Positions 18,341 to 26,659 of a stretch of DNA of 64,000 bases are shown piece after piece (position 1 is the first letter of the stretch; every line of letters begins with the position of its first letter). The notes beneath the pieces are model-generated. The model saw nothing but the letters and a program-made list of their open reading frames with translations, was not told the origin of the DNA and did no database searches. This DNA is from Pseudomonadota bacterium (GTDB taxonomy: Bacteria; Pseudomonadota; Alphaproteobacteria; Rhizobiales; Rhizobiaceae), in NCBI GenBank assembly GCA_020161665.1, contig JAIUPA010000014.1, forward strand, positions 1 through 64,000, read 5' to 3'. The position numbers and the translations under genes are program-made.

Positions 18341-18622
18341 TCACTTGTGGTGGTGGTGGTTTTCGACCTCGATGACATCGAGGGTGACGGGATCGATCTT
18401 CGCTTCGAACCGGCGACCCTCCTGGTCCGTGCCGTAGATTTCGTAGCAGCCGTCATCGATCTTGATACGCTTCAGCGTCCAGCCGCGTTCGCTGGCCATG
18501 GCATGCACGGCTTCGCGCGATTTCCAGTTGCCAACCGGCTGGTTGCAGCTTTCTTCCGCCTGGGCGGCGGTTGCGGCCACAAGGGCAAGGGCTAAGGCCG
18601 GTAGGGTTGCGGGCTTCATCAT
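18341..18622 (-). CDS. Small secreted PepSY-domain protein with C-terminal His tail
   Basis: This 93-residue protein has a signal peptide (cleavage near AQA, residue 22) and a single PepSY-like domain: residues 34-86 include SREAVHAMASERGW and a YEIYGTDQEGRRFEAKIDPVT strand pair. Two cysteines (26 and 59) could form a disulfide. The chain ends in four histidines and a lysine. It is the first gene of the minus-strand redox operon and faces the response regulator gene across a 135-base gap. Small PepSY proteins commonly accompany PepSY membrane reductases and two-component systems; a role as sensor or metal/electron partner is inference. Confidence 0.85.
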   Translation of the reverse strand: MMKPATLPALALALVAATAAQAEESCNQPVGNWKSREAVHAMASERGWTLKRIKIDDGCYEIYGTDQEGRRFEAKIDPVTLDVIEVENHHHHK

Positions 18623-18650
18623 CGTCTCCTGTCGTTGTCGGCATCATCAA

Positions 18651-18684
18651 TCGCCTGCCAAACTGACGGATGCCTGACAGGCGA
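18651..18684. promoter_or_regulatory. Repeat elements in divergent promoter of the redox module
   Basis: In the gap between the PepSY gene and the response regulator gene, TCGCCTG and its reverse complement CAGGCGA are 20 bases apart. CTGACGG and CTGACAG lie as direct repeats 11 bp apart at 18663 and 18674. Direct repeats with about one helical turn spacing are typical of OmpR-family response regulator sites, so autoregulation and operon control are inferred. Confidence 0.45.
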
Positions 18685-18757
18685 CGCGACATTGCTTCAG
18701 CTTCCCGTAAGGTGGCGGGAGGAATAGGAATAAAGAGAACGAAGGAGACGGCTGGCC

Positions 18758-19417
18758 ATGCGTGTGCTGCTGATCGAGGATGATACGGCGCTGGGCGCAG
18801 CCATTCGGGACCAGATTGTCGCCGATGGCCATTCGGTGGACTGGGTGACGCGGCTTGATCGCGCCGCCGATTCGCTGGCCGCTGCCGCTTACGGCCTGAT
18901 CCTGCTCGATCTCATGCTGCCGGACGGGCTGGGCATTCCCTTCCTTCGCACCCTGCGGTCCAGGGGCGATGTCACCCCCGTCATCATTTTGACCGCGCTT
19001 GATCAGGTGAGCGACCGCATTGCCGGGCTGAATGCCGGGGCCGATGACTACATGGTCAAGCCGTTTGACCTTGCCGAGCTTTCGGCCCGCATCGGTTCGG
19101 TGGCGCGCCGCTACACCGGCAACCCGAACCCGATCATGACGCTCGGGGCGCTCGACATCGATCTGGCCGCCCGCAATGTGCGCATCAACGGCAAGCCGGT
19201 GGTGCTGACGGCGCGCGAATGGGTGCTGTTTGAAGCTTTTCTGCAAAGGCCGGGGCAATTGCTTTCCAAGACGCAGCTGGAAGAGCGGCTTTATTCCTTT
19301 GATACGGATGTCGACAGCAACGCCATCGAGGTCCACATCAGCCGTCTTCGCAAGAAGCTGGGCGCGCAGGTGATCGAAACCGAGCGTGGCCTTGGCTACA
19401 GGCTGGGCCGCGCATGA
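18758..19417 (+). CDS. OmpR-family response regulator
   Basis: This is a 219-residue two-domain regulator. The receiver domain has the acidic pair at 8-9, the phospho-acceptor Asp51 in LLLDLMLP, a TAL motif near 80 and the conserved Lys in MVKPFDL. The C-terminal winged helix (about 125-217) includes LTAREWVLFEAFL, IEVHISRLRKKLG and RGLGYRL. A strong AAGGAG site precedes the ATG. It is co-transcribed with the sensor kinase (ATGA overlap). The divergent redox operon is the most likely target. Confidence 0.93.
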   Translation: MRVLLIEDDTALGAAIRDQIVADGHSVDWVTRLDRAADSLAAAAYGLILLDLMLPDGLGIPFLRTLRSRGDVTPVIILTALDQVSDRIAGLNAGADDYMVKPFDLAELSARIGSVARRYTGNPNPIMTLGALDIDLAARNVRINGKPVVLTAREWVLFEAFLQRPGQLLSKTQLEERLYSFDTDVDSNAIEVHISRLRKKLGAQVIETERGLGYRLGRA

Positions 19418-20799
19418 AAATGGCAACCTCGCTTCAGGCCCGCATCGCGCTTGCCGTCGGTCTTTCCGTCACGCTTCTGTGGCTTGCCGCCGCCGCTTTT
19501 ACCGCGCACCGTCTGGGCGGCGAAATGGAGGAGGTGTTTGACGACGGCCTGAAGGCTACCGCCGAACGCATTCTGCCGATTGCCCGCCATGACCTGCGCG
19601 ACGATCATCCCCGCAAGACGGGCAAGAATGGCCGCGATGATGAGCATGACGATGACGACGAGGAAGATAATGATCGCCGTGCCGCGCTGACCCGTCGCGA
19701 TGCGCGCTATGGCGAGAATGTCGATTTCGTGGTGCGCGCGCCCGATGGCCGCGTTCTTCTCGCCTCCAAGGGGGCCGATCCGGCCCGTTTTCCCGCCTAT
19801 GCGGGCGATGGCTATAGCCGCACCGAGACTGACCGGCTCTATTACGCGCAAAGCCCCGATGGCCGCATGACGATTGCCGTCTCGGAACCGCTGAGCCAGC
19901 GCACGGAACTGTCCCGCAAGATCCTTCTGGGACTGGCTCTGCCGCTGCTGGTGGTCATTCCCTTCAGTCTGGCGGCGATTATCTTTGCGGTCCGGCGCTC
20001 GCTTCGCCCCGTGCGCGGCCTGCGTGAGGAGCTTTCAAGCCGCAGCGCCCAAGACCTCTCGCCGCTGGCTGACCAGAACCTGCCCGGTGAATTGCGCCCC
20101 ATTACTGCGGGCATCAACCAGCTTCTGGAACGGCTCAAAGCCGCCTTCAGCGCCGAGCGCACCTTTGCCGCCAATGCCGCGCATGAACTGCGCACGCCGG
20201 TCGCCGGGGCGATTGCGCAGGCGCAGCGCATCCGCAGTGAAACCAAGGAAGAACTGACCAGCCAGCGCGCCACGGAAATCGAAACGACCCTGAAGCGGCT
20301 GATGCGCATGTCGGAGAAACTGATGCAGCTGGCCCGTGCCGAGGGCAGCCGCCTTCGCAGCGACGAGGCCGCCGACCTTCGCCCCGTGTTGCGCATGATT
20401 GTTGGCAATTTCGAGCGCGCCGGTGAAGGCCGCATCGAGTTGACGCTTCCCGAGACGCCGGTGCTTTCGACGCTGGACCCGGATGCGCTGGGCATTCTCG
20501 CCCGTAATCTGATTGAAAACGCGCTGAAACATGGCTCTCAGGACGAAAATGTCGAGGTGGGCCTTGGTGAGGACGGGCTTCTGGCCGTTGCCAATGACGG
20601 CGCGACCCTGCCACCGGAGGCCATGGAGCGTCTGATGCGCCGTTTCGAGCGCGGCAATGGCAAGATCGACGGATCGGGTCTTGGCCTTTCCATCGTCAAG
20701 GTCATCTGCGACCGCGCCGGGGCGGACATCACCGTCGTCTCGCCGCGCCATCTGCGCGACGAGGGTGTGGAACTGCGCGTGCGCCTGCCGCTCGCTTAA
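19414..20799 (+). CDS. Sensor histidine kinase with polyacidic periplasmic loop
   Basis: This 461-residue kinase has membrane helices at about 11-32 and 170-192 enclosing a periplasmic sensor of some 135 residues. It has a HAMP linker, a HisKA box with His257 in NAAHELRTP, and the HATPase domain (NLIENALKHG; GSGLGLSIVK). The periplasmic part contains a 13-residue stretch at 75-87 made almost only of Asp, Glu, His and Asn. This recalls metal-sensing loops and the composition of the secreted protein at 17901-18299. Its stop overlaps the convergent acyl-CoA dehydrogenase gene. Metal or redox sensing is inferred. Confidence 0.92.
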   Translation: MKMATSLQARIALAVGLSVTLLWLAAAAFTAHRLGGEMEEVFDDGLKATAERILPIARHDLRDDHPRKTGKNGRDDEHDDDDEEDNDRRAALTRRDARYGENVDFVVRAPDGRVLLASKGADPARFPAYAGDGYSRTETDRLYYAQSPDGRMTIAVSEPLSQRTELSRKILLGLALPLLVVIPFSLAAIIFAVRRSLRPVRGLREELSSRSAQDLSPLADQNLPGELRPITAGINQLLERLKAAFSAERTFAANAAHELRTPVAGAIAQAQRIRSETKEELTSQRATEIETTLKRLMRMSEKLMQLARAEGSRLRSDEAADLRPVLRMIVGNFERAGEGRIELTLPETPVLSTLDPDALGILARNLIENALKHGSQDENVEVGLGEDGLLAVANDGATLPPEAMERLMRRFERGNGKIDGSGLGLSIVKVICDRAGADITVVSPRHLRDEGVELRVRLPLA

Positions 20800-21956
20800 A
20801 GCTTCGACTTCGCCTCTGCGACCAGTGCCTTGGCGATGACGATCTGCTGGATCTGCGTCGTGCCCTCATAGATGCGGAAGAGACGCGCATCGCGGAACAA
20901 CTGTTCGGCGCGATATTCGCGGATATAGCCGTTACCGCCATGGATCTGCACATTGCGGTCGGCAATGCGCCCTACGGCTTCAGAGGCGAACATCTTGGCG
21001 CAGGATGCCTCGACGCTGACATTTTCGCCCGCATCGCGCTTGCGCGCCGCGTCCAGCACCATGCAGCGGGCCGCATAGGCTTCCGCCTTGGAATCGGCAA
21101 ACATCGCCTGCAACAGCTGGAATTCGGCGAGCGGCTTGCCGAACTGGGTGCGCTGAACGGCATAGGCCAGCATGTCATCGATGATGCGTTCCGAAAGACC
21201 GACACAGGCTGCGGCAATGTGCAGTCGCCCCTTGTCCAGAACCTTCATGGCCGTCTTGAAGCCCTGCCCCTCGACGCCGCCGATAAGGGCCGACGCGGGC
21301 ACGCGGCAATTGTCGAAAATCACGTCGCAGACATGCGCGCCCTGCTGGCCCATCTTCTTTTCCGGCTTGCCGAGCGACAGGCCGGGCGTGCCGCGCTCCA
21401 CCGCGAAGGCCGAGACGCCGGACGCCCCTTTTTGCGCGGGATCGGTGCGGGCCATAACGGTGAACAGCCCGGCATGTGGGGCATTGGTGATGAAGCGCTT
21501 CGTGCCGTTGAGAATGTAATGGTCGCCGTCGCGCCGCGCCGTCGTCTTGACCGAGCCTGCATCCGAGCCGACATCCGGTTCGGTGAGCGCGAAGGAACCG
21601 ATGATTTCGCCGGACGCCAGTCCCGGCAGGTATTTGGCTTTCTGTTCCGGCGTGCCGTCAATCGCGATGCCCTGCATGCCGATGCCGACATTGGTGGCAA
21701 ACATCGAGCGGAAGGCCGGTGCCGCGCGGCCAAGCTCGAACACCGCCAGCACTTCCTCTTCCATTGTCAGGCCCAGCCCGCCGAAATCTTCAGGGGCCGT
21801 CAGGCCAAACAGGCCCAGTTCGCGCATTTCCGCGACGATCCGTTCAGGAATGGCGTCGGTTTCGGAAACTTCCGGTTCCGCCGGAATAAGCCGTTCATCC
21901 ACGAAACGGCGAATGGTCGAGATCAGTTGATCCAGCGTGTCCTTGTCCAGTGCCAT
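20796..21956 (-). CDS. Acyl-CoA dehydrogenase (canonical Glu base)
   Basis: This 386-residue acyl-CoA dehydrogenase has FALTEPDVGSDAGS, the QIHGGNGYIREY motif and IYEGTTQIQ with the usual catalytic glutamate. It therefore differs from the AliB-like enzyme at 6027-7184, which has Asp there. It likely oxidises an acyl- or dicarboxyl-CoA during breakdown of pimeloyl-CoA, passing electrons to ETF, but other acyl-CoAs are possible. It is transcribed away from the zinc-type dehydrogenase gene at 22099, sharing a promoter region with palindromic sites. The start ATG at 21956 follows GGAGGA. Confidence 0.9.
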   Translation of the reverse strand: MALDKDTLDQLISTIRRFVDERLIPAEPEVSETDAIPERIVAEMRELGLFGLTAPEDFGGLGLTMEEEVLAVFELGRAAPAFRSMFATNVGIGMQGIAIDGTPEQKAKYLPGLASGEIIGSFALTEPDVGSDAGSVKTTARRDGDHYILNGTKRFITNAPHAGLFTVMARTDPAQKGASGVSAFAVERGTPGLSLGKPEKKMGQQGAHVCDVIFDNCRVPASALIGGVEGQGFKTAMKVLDKGRLHIAAACVGLSERIIDDMLAYAVQRTQFGKPLAEFQLLQAMFADSKAEAYAARCMVLDAARKRDAGENVSVEASCAKMFASEAVGRIADRNVQIHGGNGYIREYRAEQLFRDARLFRIYEGTTQIQQIVIAKALVAEAKSKL

Positions 21957-22063
21957 GATGTCCTCCTCACATCAAAATAGAAATATATTGACACATATAA
22001 CGCGGAAGACGCGAAAATCAACGCCATAATAATGCGATAAAATCCATCTTGTGAGGCGATTAA

Positions 22064-22081
22064 ATATCAATATATTGACAT
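22064..22081. promoter_or_regulatory. Palindromic operator, candidate BadR site
   Basis: ATATCAATATATTGACAT is an 18-bp palindrome with one mismatch between arms. It is located 17 bases before the ATG at 22099 and in the divergent region serving 21956. A weaker copy with the same TATTGACA half-site lies at 21977-21994. It resembles the site at 13654-13671, which suggests one regulator for both halves of the locus. Confidence 0.5.
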
Positions 22082-22098
22082 GAATGGGAGGAAGTCAC

Positions 22099-23121
22099 AT
22101 GAAAGCAATCGTCTTGCACGAGCGCGGGCCGGATGGCGTGCGCTGTGAGAAATTTGCCGAGCCGGAGCGCCCGGCAGGCTTTGCCAAGGTCCGTATGCTC
22201 GCCGCATCCGTCAATCGTGTCGACCTTTATATGCGCGACAGCGGTGCGGGGATCACCCACACATTGCCGCTCGTCATGGGGGTGGATGGCGTTGGCGAAG
22301 TGGCGGAGGCTGATGCCGATAGCGGGTTGCAGCCCGGCGACCGGGTGATTCTTTACCCTTATGAGTTCTGCGGACGGTGCCGCCATTGTCTGGCGGGCGA
22401 CCAGCCGCTCTGCACGTCAGCGCGCATTCTGGGTGAGCATCGCCACGGCACGTTTGCGGAATGCGTGGCGCTTCCTGCCCGCTCCTGCGTCAAGCTGAAG
22501 AAGGAGACTGATCCGGTTGAGGCGGCGGTGCTGGGCGTTGCCTATCTCACCGCCTGGCGCATGGTGTTTGGCAAAGCGCCTGCCGGTCCGGGCTCGGTCG
22601 TTCTCATTCAGGGCGGCGGCGGCGGTGTTGCCTATGCCGCCATGCAACTCGCCCGCATGGCCGGGGCGCGGGTCATTGTCACCACCAGCGGCGCGGACAA
22701 GCTTGCGCATTTTGCAGCGTTGGGCGTCGAGGTCATCGATTACCGGGCCGAGGAAGTCGGCAAGGCCGTGATGCGGCTGACCGGCGGCGAAGGGGCCGAT
22801 CTGGTGGTTGATAATGTCGGCGAGAAAACCTGGGCGTCGTCGCTGAAGTCCATGGCGCGCGGCGGCCATCTCGTCACCTGCGGGGCAACGACCGGCGCGC
22901 ATCCTTCGGCTGATATCCAGCGGCTGTTCGTGCGCCAGCTTTCCGTTCATGGCTCGACCATGGGCAGCCTTGAGGAGTTCCGCAAGCTGGTCGCGGCCTA
23001 CGAGGCGGGCGGCTTCAAGCCCTACATCGACAGCACACTTTCACTGGACGAGGTGCCTCAAGCCTTTGCCCGCCTGGAAGACCCGGCCCGCATGGGCAAG
23101 ATCGCCATCCGCATTGCCTGA
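22099..23121 (+). CDS. Zinc-type medium-chain alcohol dehydrogenase family protein
   Basis: This is a 340-residue MDR protein. It has the GDRVILYPYEFCGRCRHCLAGDQPLC structural-zinc segment and an HxLPLVMGVDGVGEV catalytic region. The nucleotide-binding fold is marked by VVLIQGGGGGVAYAAMQLAR. The ATG at 22099 is preceded by GGGAGGAAG; an ATG 15 bases earlier lacks a good site. It is followed at 10 bases by the BadK-like hydratase gene. It may oxidise or reduce a cyclic or acyl intermediate of the pathway, but the substrate is not visible. Confidence 0.85.
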   Translation: MKAIVLHERGPDGVRCEKFAEPERPAGFAKVRMLAASVNRVDLYMRDSGAGITHTLPLVMGVDGVGEVAEADADSGLQPGDRVILYPYEFCGRCRHCLAGDQPLCTSARILGEHRHGTFAECVALPARSCVKLKKETDPVEAAVLGVAYLTAWRMVFGKAPAGPGSVVLIQGGGGGVAYAAMQLARMAGARVIVTTSGADKLAHFAALGVEVIDYRAEEVGKAVMRLTGGEGADLVVDNVGEKTWASSLKSMARGGHLVTCGATTGAHPSADIQRLFVRQLSVHGSTMGSLEEFRKLVAAYEAGGFKPYIDSTLSLDEVPQAFARLEDPARMGKIAIRIA

Positions 23122-23131
23122 GGAGGAGGCC

Positions 23132-23908
23132 ATGACCTACACATCCATTCTCGTTTCCACTGATGGGCCGGTCGGCGTCATCACTCTCAACCGTCCCGAG
23201 GCGCTCAATGCGCTGAACGAAACCATTACCCGCGAGATTTCCGAGGCGATTGCCACCTTTGAAAGCGCCGAAACCATCGCCGTCATCGTCATAACCGGAT
23301 CGGACAAGGCCTTTGCGGCAGGCGCTGACATCAAGGAGATCAAGGACAAGACCTTTTCCGATGTCTATGCGGAGAACTTCATCACGGCCCATTGGGAAGC
23401 GGCATCGAAGGCGCGCAAGCCCGTGATTGCCGCCGTCTCGGGCCACGCGATTGGTGGCGGCTGCGAACTGGCGCTGATGTGCGACATCATCATCGCTTCG
23501 GAGACGGCGCGCTTCAGCCTGCCGGAAACGAAAATCGGCATCATCCCCGGTGCGGGCGGCACGCAGCGCCTGACGAAAATCGTCGGCAAGGCGGTCGCCA
23601 TGGATATGATCCTCACCGGCCGCGTTCTGCCTGCCGAAGAGGCGCGCGCCATGGGGCTTGTCTCGCGCGTCGTTCCCGCCGGGACGCAGGTGGAGGAAGC
23701 CGTGGCGATGGGCAAGGCGATGGCCGCCTCGTCGCGTCCGATCCTCATGCTGGCAAAAGAGGCGGTCAACAAGGCTTATGAGACGCATCTCGCCGAGGGC
23801 ATCTATGTGGAGCGCCGTCTTCTTTACGCGACCTTTGCCACCGAAGATCGCCGCGAGGGCATGAATGCCTTTGCCGAAAAGCGCAAGCCAGCCTTCAGAA
23901 ACCGTTGA
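23132..23908 (+). CDS. badK: Enoyl-CoA hydratase, cyclohex-1-ene-1-carboxyl-CoA hydratase (BadK)-like
   Basis: This 258-residue crotonase has AAGADIKEI and HAIGGGCELALMCD for the oxyanion hole, and the hydratase glutamates in the GGGCE and LPETKIG segments. The GAGGAGG site sits right before the ATG at 23132. Its length equals that of BadK, and the locus otherwise lacks a dedicated hydratase for the step between AliB and BadH. General enoyl-CoA hydratase activity (PaaF/FadB1 type) cannot be excluded on sequence alone. Confidence 0.78.
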   Translation: MTYTSILVSTDGPVGVITLNRPEALNALNETITREISEAIATFESAETIAVIVITGSDKAFAAGADIKEIKDKTFSDVYAENFITAHWEAASKARKPVIAAVSGHAIGGGCELALMCDIIIASETARFSLPETKIGIIPGAGGTQRLTKIVGKAVAMDMILTGRVLPAEEARAMGLVSRVVPAGTQVEEAVAMGKAMAASSRPILMLAKEAVNKAYETHLAEGIYVERRLLYATFATEDRREGMNAFAEKRKPAFRNR

Positions 23909-23934
23909 AGCGGGATCATCCGGCCATCGGTTTC

Positions 23935-23991
23935 GCCCGCTGGCGGGTGCCTCGTTACGATCGATTTTCGTATGTCTTCTTCTTGCTGTGA
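23935..23991 (+). pseudogene. IS5-family transposase C-terminal relic (copy A)
   Basis: In frame, the sequence encodes WRVPRYDRFSYVFFLL and a stop. This matches the conserved end of IS5-family transposases (DWRRVATRYDRCP...), with the last part shortened. About 30 bases beyond the stop also match the copy at 27105-27143. No inverted terminal repeats or intact transposase are present. Confidence 0.6.
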
Positions 23992-24600
23992 TCAATAAGT
24001 CCTGACGCTACGCGGCTGCGGATGAGGGTCGTTTCCCTCTGGGGCGCGGGTACGAGATTCTTGTGCATTCAGGAGGCAACGGTCAGGCTAACGGGGGCAA
24101 GGTGTCCGACATGATCGAGCGAACGATCTGGGCAAGGTTGGAGAGCGGTCAGCTCGCCCACGATACAGGCGGCAAGACCAAAGTGAAGCGCACCTTGGCA
24201 TCGTGGCTCCATCAAGCCCTCTGTAAGTGTCGAAACGATTTCGTTTACGGCAATTTTGTCGAGCGCAACGATCATTTTTCTGCATACGTGGCAGCGGATG
24301 ATCTTTGGATATGTCGCGCCTCTCTACCGTATCGCGCTGACGGCTTTTCTCCGTTCAGATGCGAGGTGCCAATACCATCGGCCAAAGACGCACGCGCGTT
24401 CGGGGCTTATATCGCCGATCGCACGGACCTCATGAGGATGCAGGAATCCAAGGAAGAAGCTGCTAGGCGCCCGCCCGTAGACCGCGCCGCCCAGCGCGTC
24501 CGTGTCCCCCGCCATACTCCTGCGTGGCGTCGTCAACCCGTGTCGGCGATGACGGCGCAGGGGTGCTTGATTGATGTTTCCTTGCCTGCTTCAGTAGTTC

Positions 24601-24654
24601 ATATGTGGACCCTTGCATCCATAATCGCTTATAGCGTTCTATATGTGGATCCTT
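24601..24654. repeat. Direct repeat pair upstream of hipBA
   Basis: ATATGTGGACCCTT at 24601-24614 recurs as ATATGTGGATCCTT at 24641-24654, 13 of 14 bases identical and exactly 40 bp apart. A short palindrome (arms GTAAT/ATTAC) follows at 24708-24722. Both lie between the accessory spacer and hipB and could be HipB operator elements; this is inferred from position. Confidence 0.4.
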
Positions 24655-24732
24655 AGAGAATTTTTATGGAATTTTTTATAAGGGAGCGTATATGATGTCT
24701 TGATAGCGTAATTCGATATTACGGGTGCTAAT

Positions 24733-25092
24733 ATGATCCATAGTGATGCAGCCATCAAGACGTTTGAAGGAACTCTCCGCGACATAGGTGATCGTATCGC
24801 GAAAATCCGCCTTAGCCGAAACTTGACGCAGGCGAGCCTGGCGAGCAAAACCGGCACATCAGTCAGCAGCATCAAGCGTCTCGAAGCTGGCGAAAACACG
24901 TCACTCGACACCTTCATCCGAGTGCTGACGGCCCTCGGATTGGCAGATCATTTGACGAGCTTTCTGCCCGATCCTGATGTCCGGCCGATAGAGCGCGTCA
25001 GGCGCCAAGGTCATGAGCGCCAGCGCGCTTCTGGCCGCAAGGGCGCGGCGAAAGCGACGGAATGGGCATGGGGTGAGGACGACGAGGAATGA
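24733..25092 (+). CDS. hipB: HipB-like XRE antitoxin/regulator
   Basis: This 119-residue protein has a Cro/C1-type helix-turn-helix over residues 20-75 (IRLSRNLTQASLASKTGTSVSSIKRLE). A basic C-terminal tail follows. It overlaps the hipA start by four bases, the usual antitoxin-first arrangement. HipB binds HipA and represses the operon at palindromic or repeated sites. No strong ribosome site precedes the ATG. Confidence 0.85.
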   Translation: MIHSDAAIKTFEGTLRDIGDRIAKIRLSRNLTQASLASKTGTSVSSIKRLEAGENTSLDTFIRVLTALGLADHLTSFLPDPDVRPIERVRRQGHERQRASGRKGAAKATEWAWGEDDEE

Positions 25093-26447
25093 CAGACGCG
25101 ACGGTTCGATTGTGGGGCAAGGATATTGGGGCGGTGAGTTGGCTCGCCGACCGCGGGATCGGCGTCTTCCAGTATATGCCCGACTTCGTGGATAGCGCGA
25201 TGGAGCTAGCGCCGATCATGATGCCGCTCGGCCCCGACCCCTATGCGTTTCCGGCCCTTCCCAAAGAAGCATTCAAGGGGTTGCCGGGAATGCTCGCCGA
25301 CTCCCTGCCGGACAAGTTCGGTAACGCTCTGATCGACACATGGCTTGCCGCACAGGGGCGCGCGGCAAGCAGCTTCAATCCGGTTGAACGCCTTTGCTAT
25401 ATTGGTACACGCGGCATGGGCGCGCTCGAATTTCACCCGACCATGCTCAAAGCCGCGCACAGGTCGAAACGGATCGACATCGACGCCCTGACCGCTCTTG
25501 CCAATCAGGCTCTCAATAACCGTGAGGCTCTTGTCGGCGTTCTCAGAGGGGATGACGACCGTCAGATGCTGGAAGAGATTCTGCGCGTCGGCACCTCGGC
25601 GGGCGGCGCGCGTGCCAAGGCGATCCTGGCCTGGAATGAGGAAACCGGCGAGTTCCGTTCCGGTCAGGTGAAGGCCGGGGAAGGCTTCACCTACTGGCTG
25701 ATGAAGTTCGACGGCATCTCGAACAACAGCGATAAAGAGCTAGCCGACCCGCAAGGCTTCGGCGTGATCGAATATGCGTTCTACCTGCTCGCCACCGCCG
25801 CCGGCATCGATATGAGCGAGTGCCGCATCCACAAGGAAGGCGGCCGCTCGCATTTCATGACGCGACGCTTCGACCGCAGCGCCAACGGACAGAAGCTGCA
25901 CATGCAGTCGCTCGCAGCATTCCGTCACTATGATTTCAATATGGCCGGCGCTTATTCCTATGAACAGGCAGTCGAGACGATCCGGCGGCTAGACTTGCCG
26001 ACCTATGACATCGAACAACAGTTCCGCCGGGCAGTCTTTAATGTGCTAATCCGCAATCAGGACGATCACGTCAAGAACATCGCCTTCCTGATGAACCGTA
26101 AGGGTGAGTGGCGACTGTCCCCTGCCTACGACGTCGTCTATGCGTATAATCCAAGCGGTGCTTGGACCAGCAAGCATCAGATGAGCCTCAACGGCAAGCG
26201 AGACCATTTCGAGCTATTGGATCTCGTCGCCTTCGGTGAGTTTTGCGGACTGAAGCCGAGGAAGGCCGAGGCGATCATCCGTGACATGCACGGCCATTTG
26301 GAGAATTGGCTGACCTACGCGGAACAGGCCGGTATGCCGGAAAGTGAAGCTTTGAAGCTTCATCGCGCCATGCGACGTGAAATCGTCATTCCTGACGCCC
26401 GGAAGATATCCGTCTCGAGGCCGGTGTCCGATTCATCAACCCCGTGA
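25089..26447 (+). CDS. hipA: HipA-family serine/threonine kinase toxin
   Basis: This 452-residue protein has the HipA N-terminal subdomain and kinase core. It has a glycine-rich loop VGTSAGGARAKA (about 165), lysine-bearing LMKFDG, the catalytic loop NQDDHVKN near 320 and the metal-binding SPAYDVVYAY segment. The key residues are intact, so it may be an active kinase. HipA toxins phosphorylate aminoacyl-tRNA synthetases in the studied cases; the target here is unknown. It is coupled to hipB and lies in an island bounded by transposase relics. Confidence 0.9.
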   Translation: MTDATVRLWGKDIGAVSWLADRGIGVFQYMPDFVDSAMELAPIMMPLGPDPYAFPALPKEAFKGLPGMLADSLPDKFGNALIDTWLAAQGRAASSFNPVERLCYIGTRGMGALEFHPTMLKAAHRSKRIDIDALTALANQALNNREALVGVLRGDDDRQMLEEILRVGTSAGGARAKAILAWNEETGEFRSGQVKAGEGFTYWLMKFDGISNNSDKELADPQGFGVIEYAFYLLATAAGIDMSECRIHKEGGRSHFMTRRFDRSANGQKLHMQSLAAFRHYDFNMAGAYSYEQAVETIRRLDLPTYDIEQQFRRAVFNVLIRNQDDHVKNIAFLMNRKGEWRLSPAYDVVYAYNPSGAWTSKHQMSLNGKRDHFELLDLVAFGEFCGLKPRKAEAIIRDMHGHLENWLTYAEQAGMPESEALKLHRAMRREIVIPDARKISVSRPVSDSSTP

Positions 26448-26659
26448 GCATTTGCCCCTTAGGTGCTGCTCCTGTCGTTGATATTTCGGTCTGCACTCAG
26501 AGGCTGACGAGATTGGATGATGCCGCCGAGGCAACTAAAATGAGGGCCGCCCTAGAGGATTGCTCGGAGGAAGTGGTCAAGAATGAGGCGACTTAAACCC
26601 GACCAAGTCAGCATTCGTGTGCTCGGTTCGGCGTTTTGCGGCAAACGTGGCGGAACGGA

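Larger units (their letters stand above)
23909..24732. other. Intergenic stretch of about 820 bases with IS relic and repeats, no convincing gene
   Basis: The stretch holds the IS5-type relic at 23935-23991 and a pair of direct repeats before hipB. An open frame on the plus strand (24063-24656, 197 codons) has no recognisable domain, no clear ribosome site and a changing composition, so I do not call it as a gene. GC drops noticeably over the last 130 bases. Confidence 0.6.

Noticed and set aside
24063..24656. 197-codon open frame between the IS relic and hipB
   Set aside because: No domain, no ribosome site, composition not like a coding sequence throughout; its end runs into the repeats before hipB.
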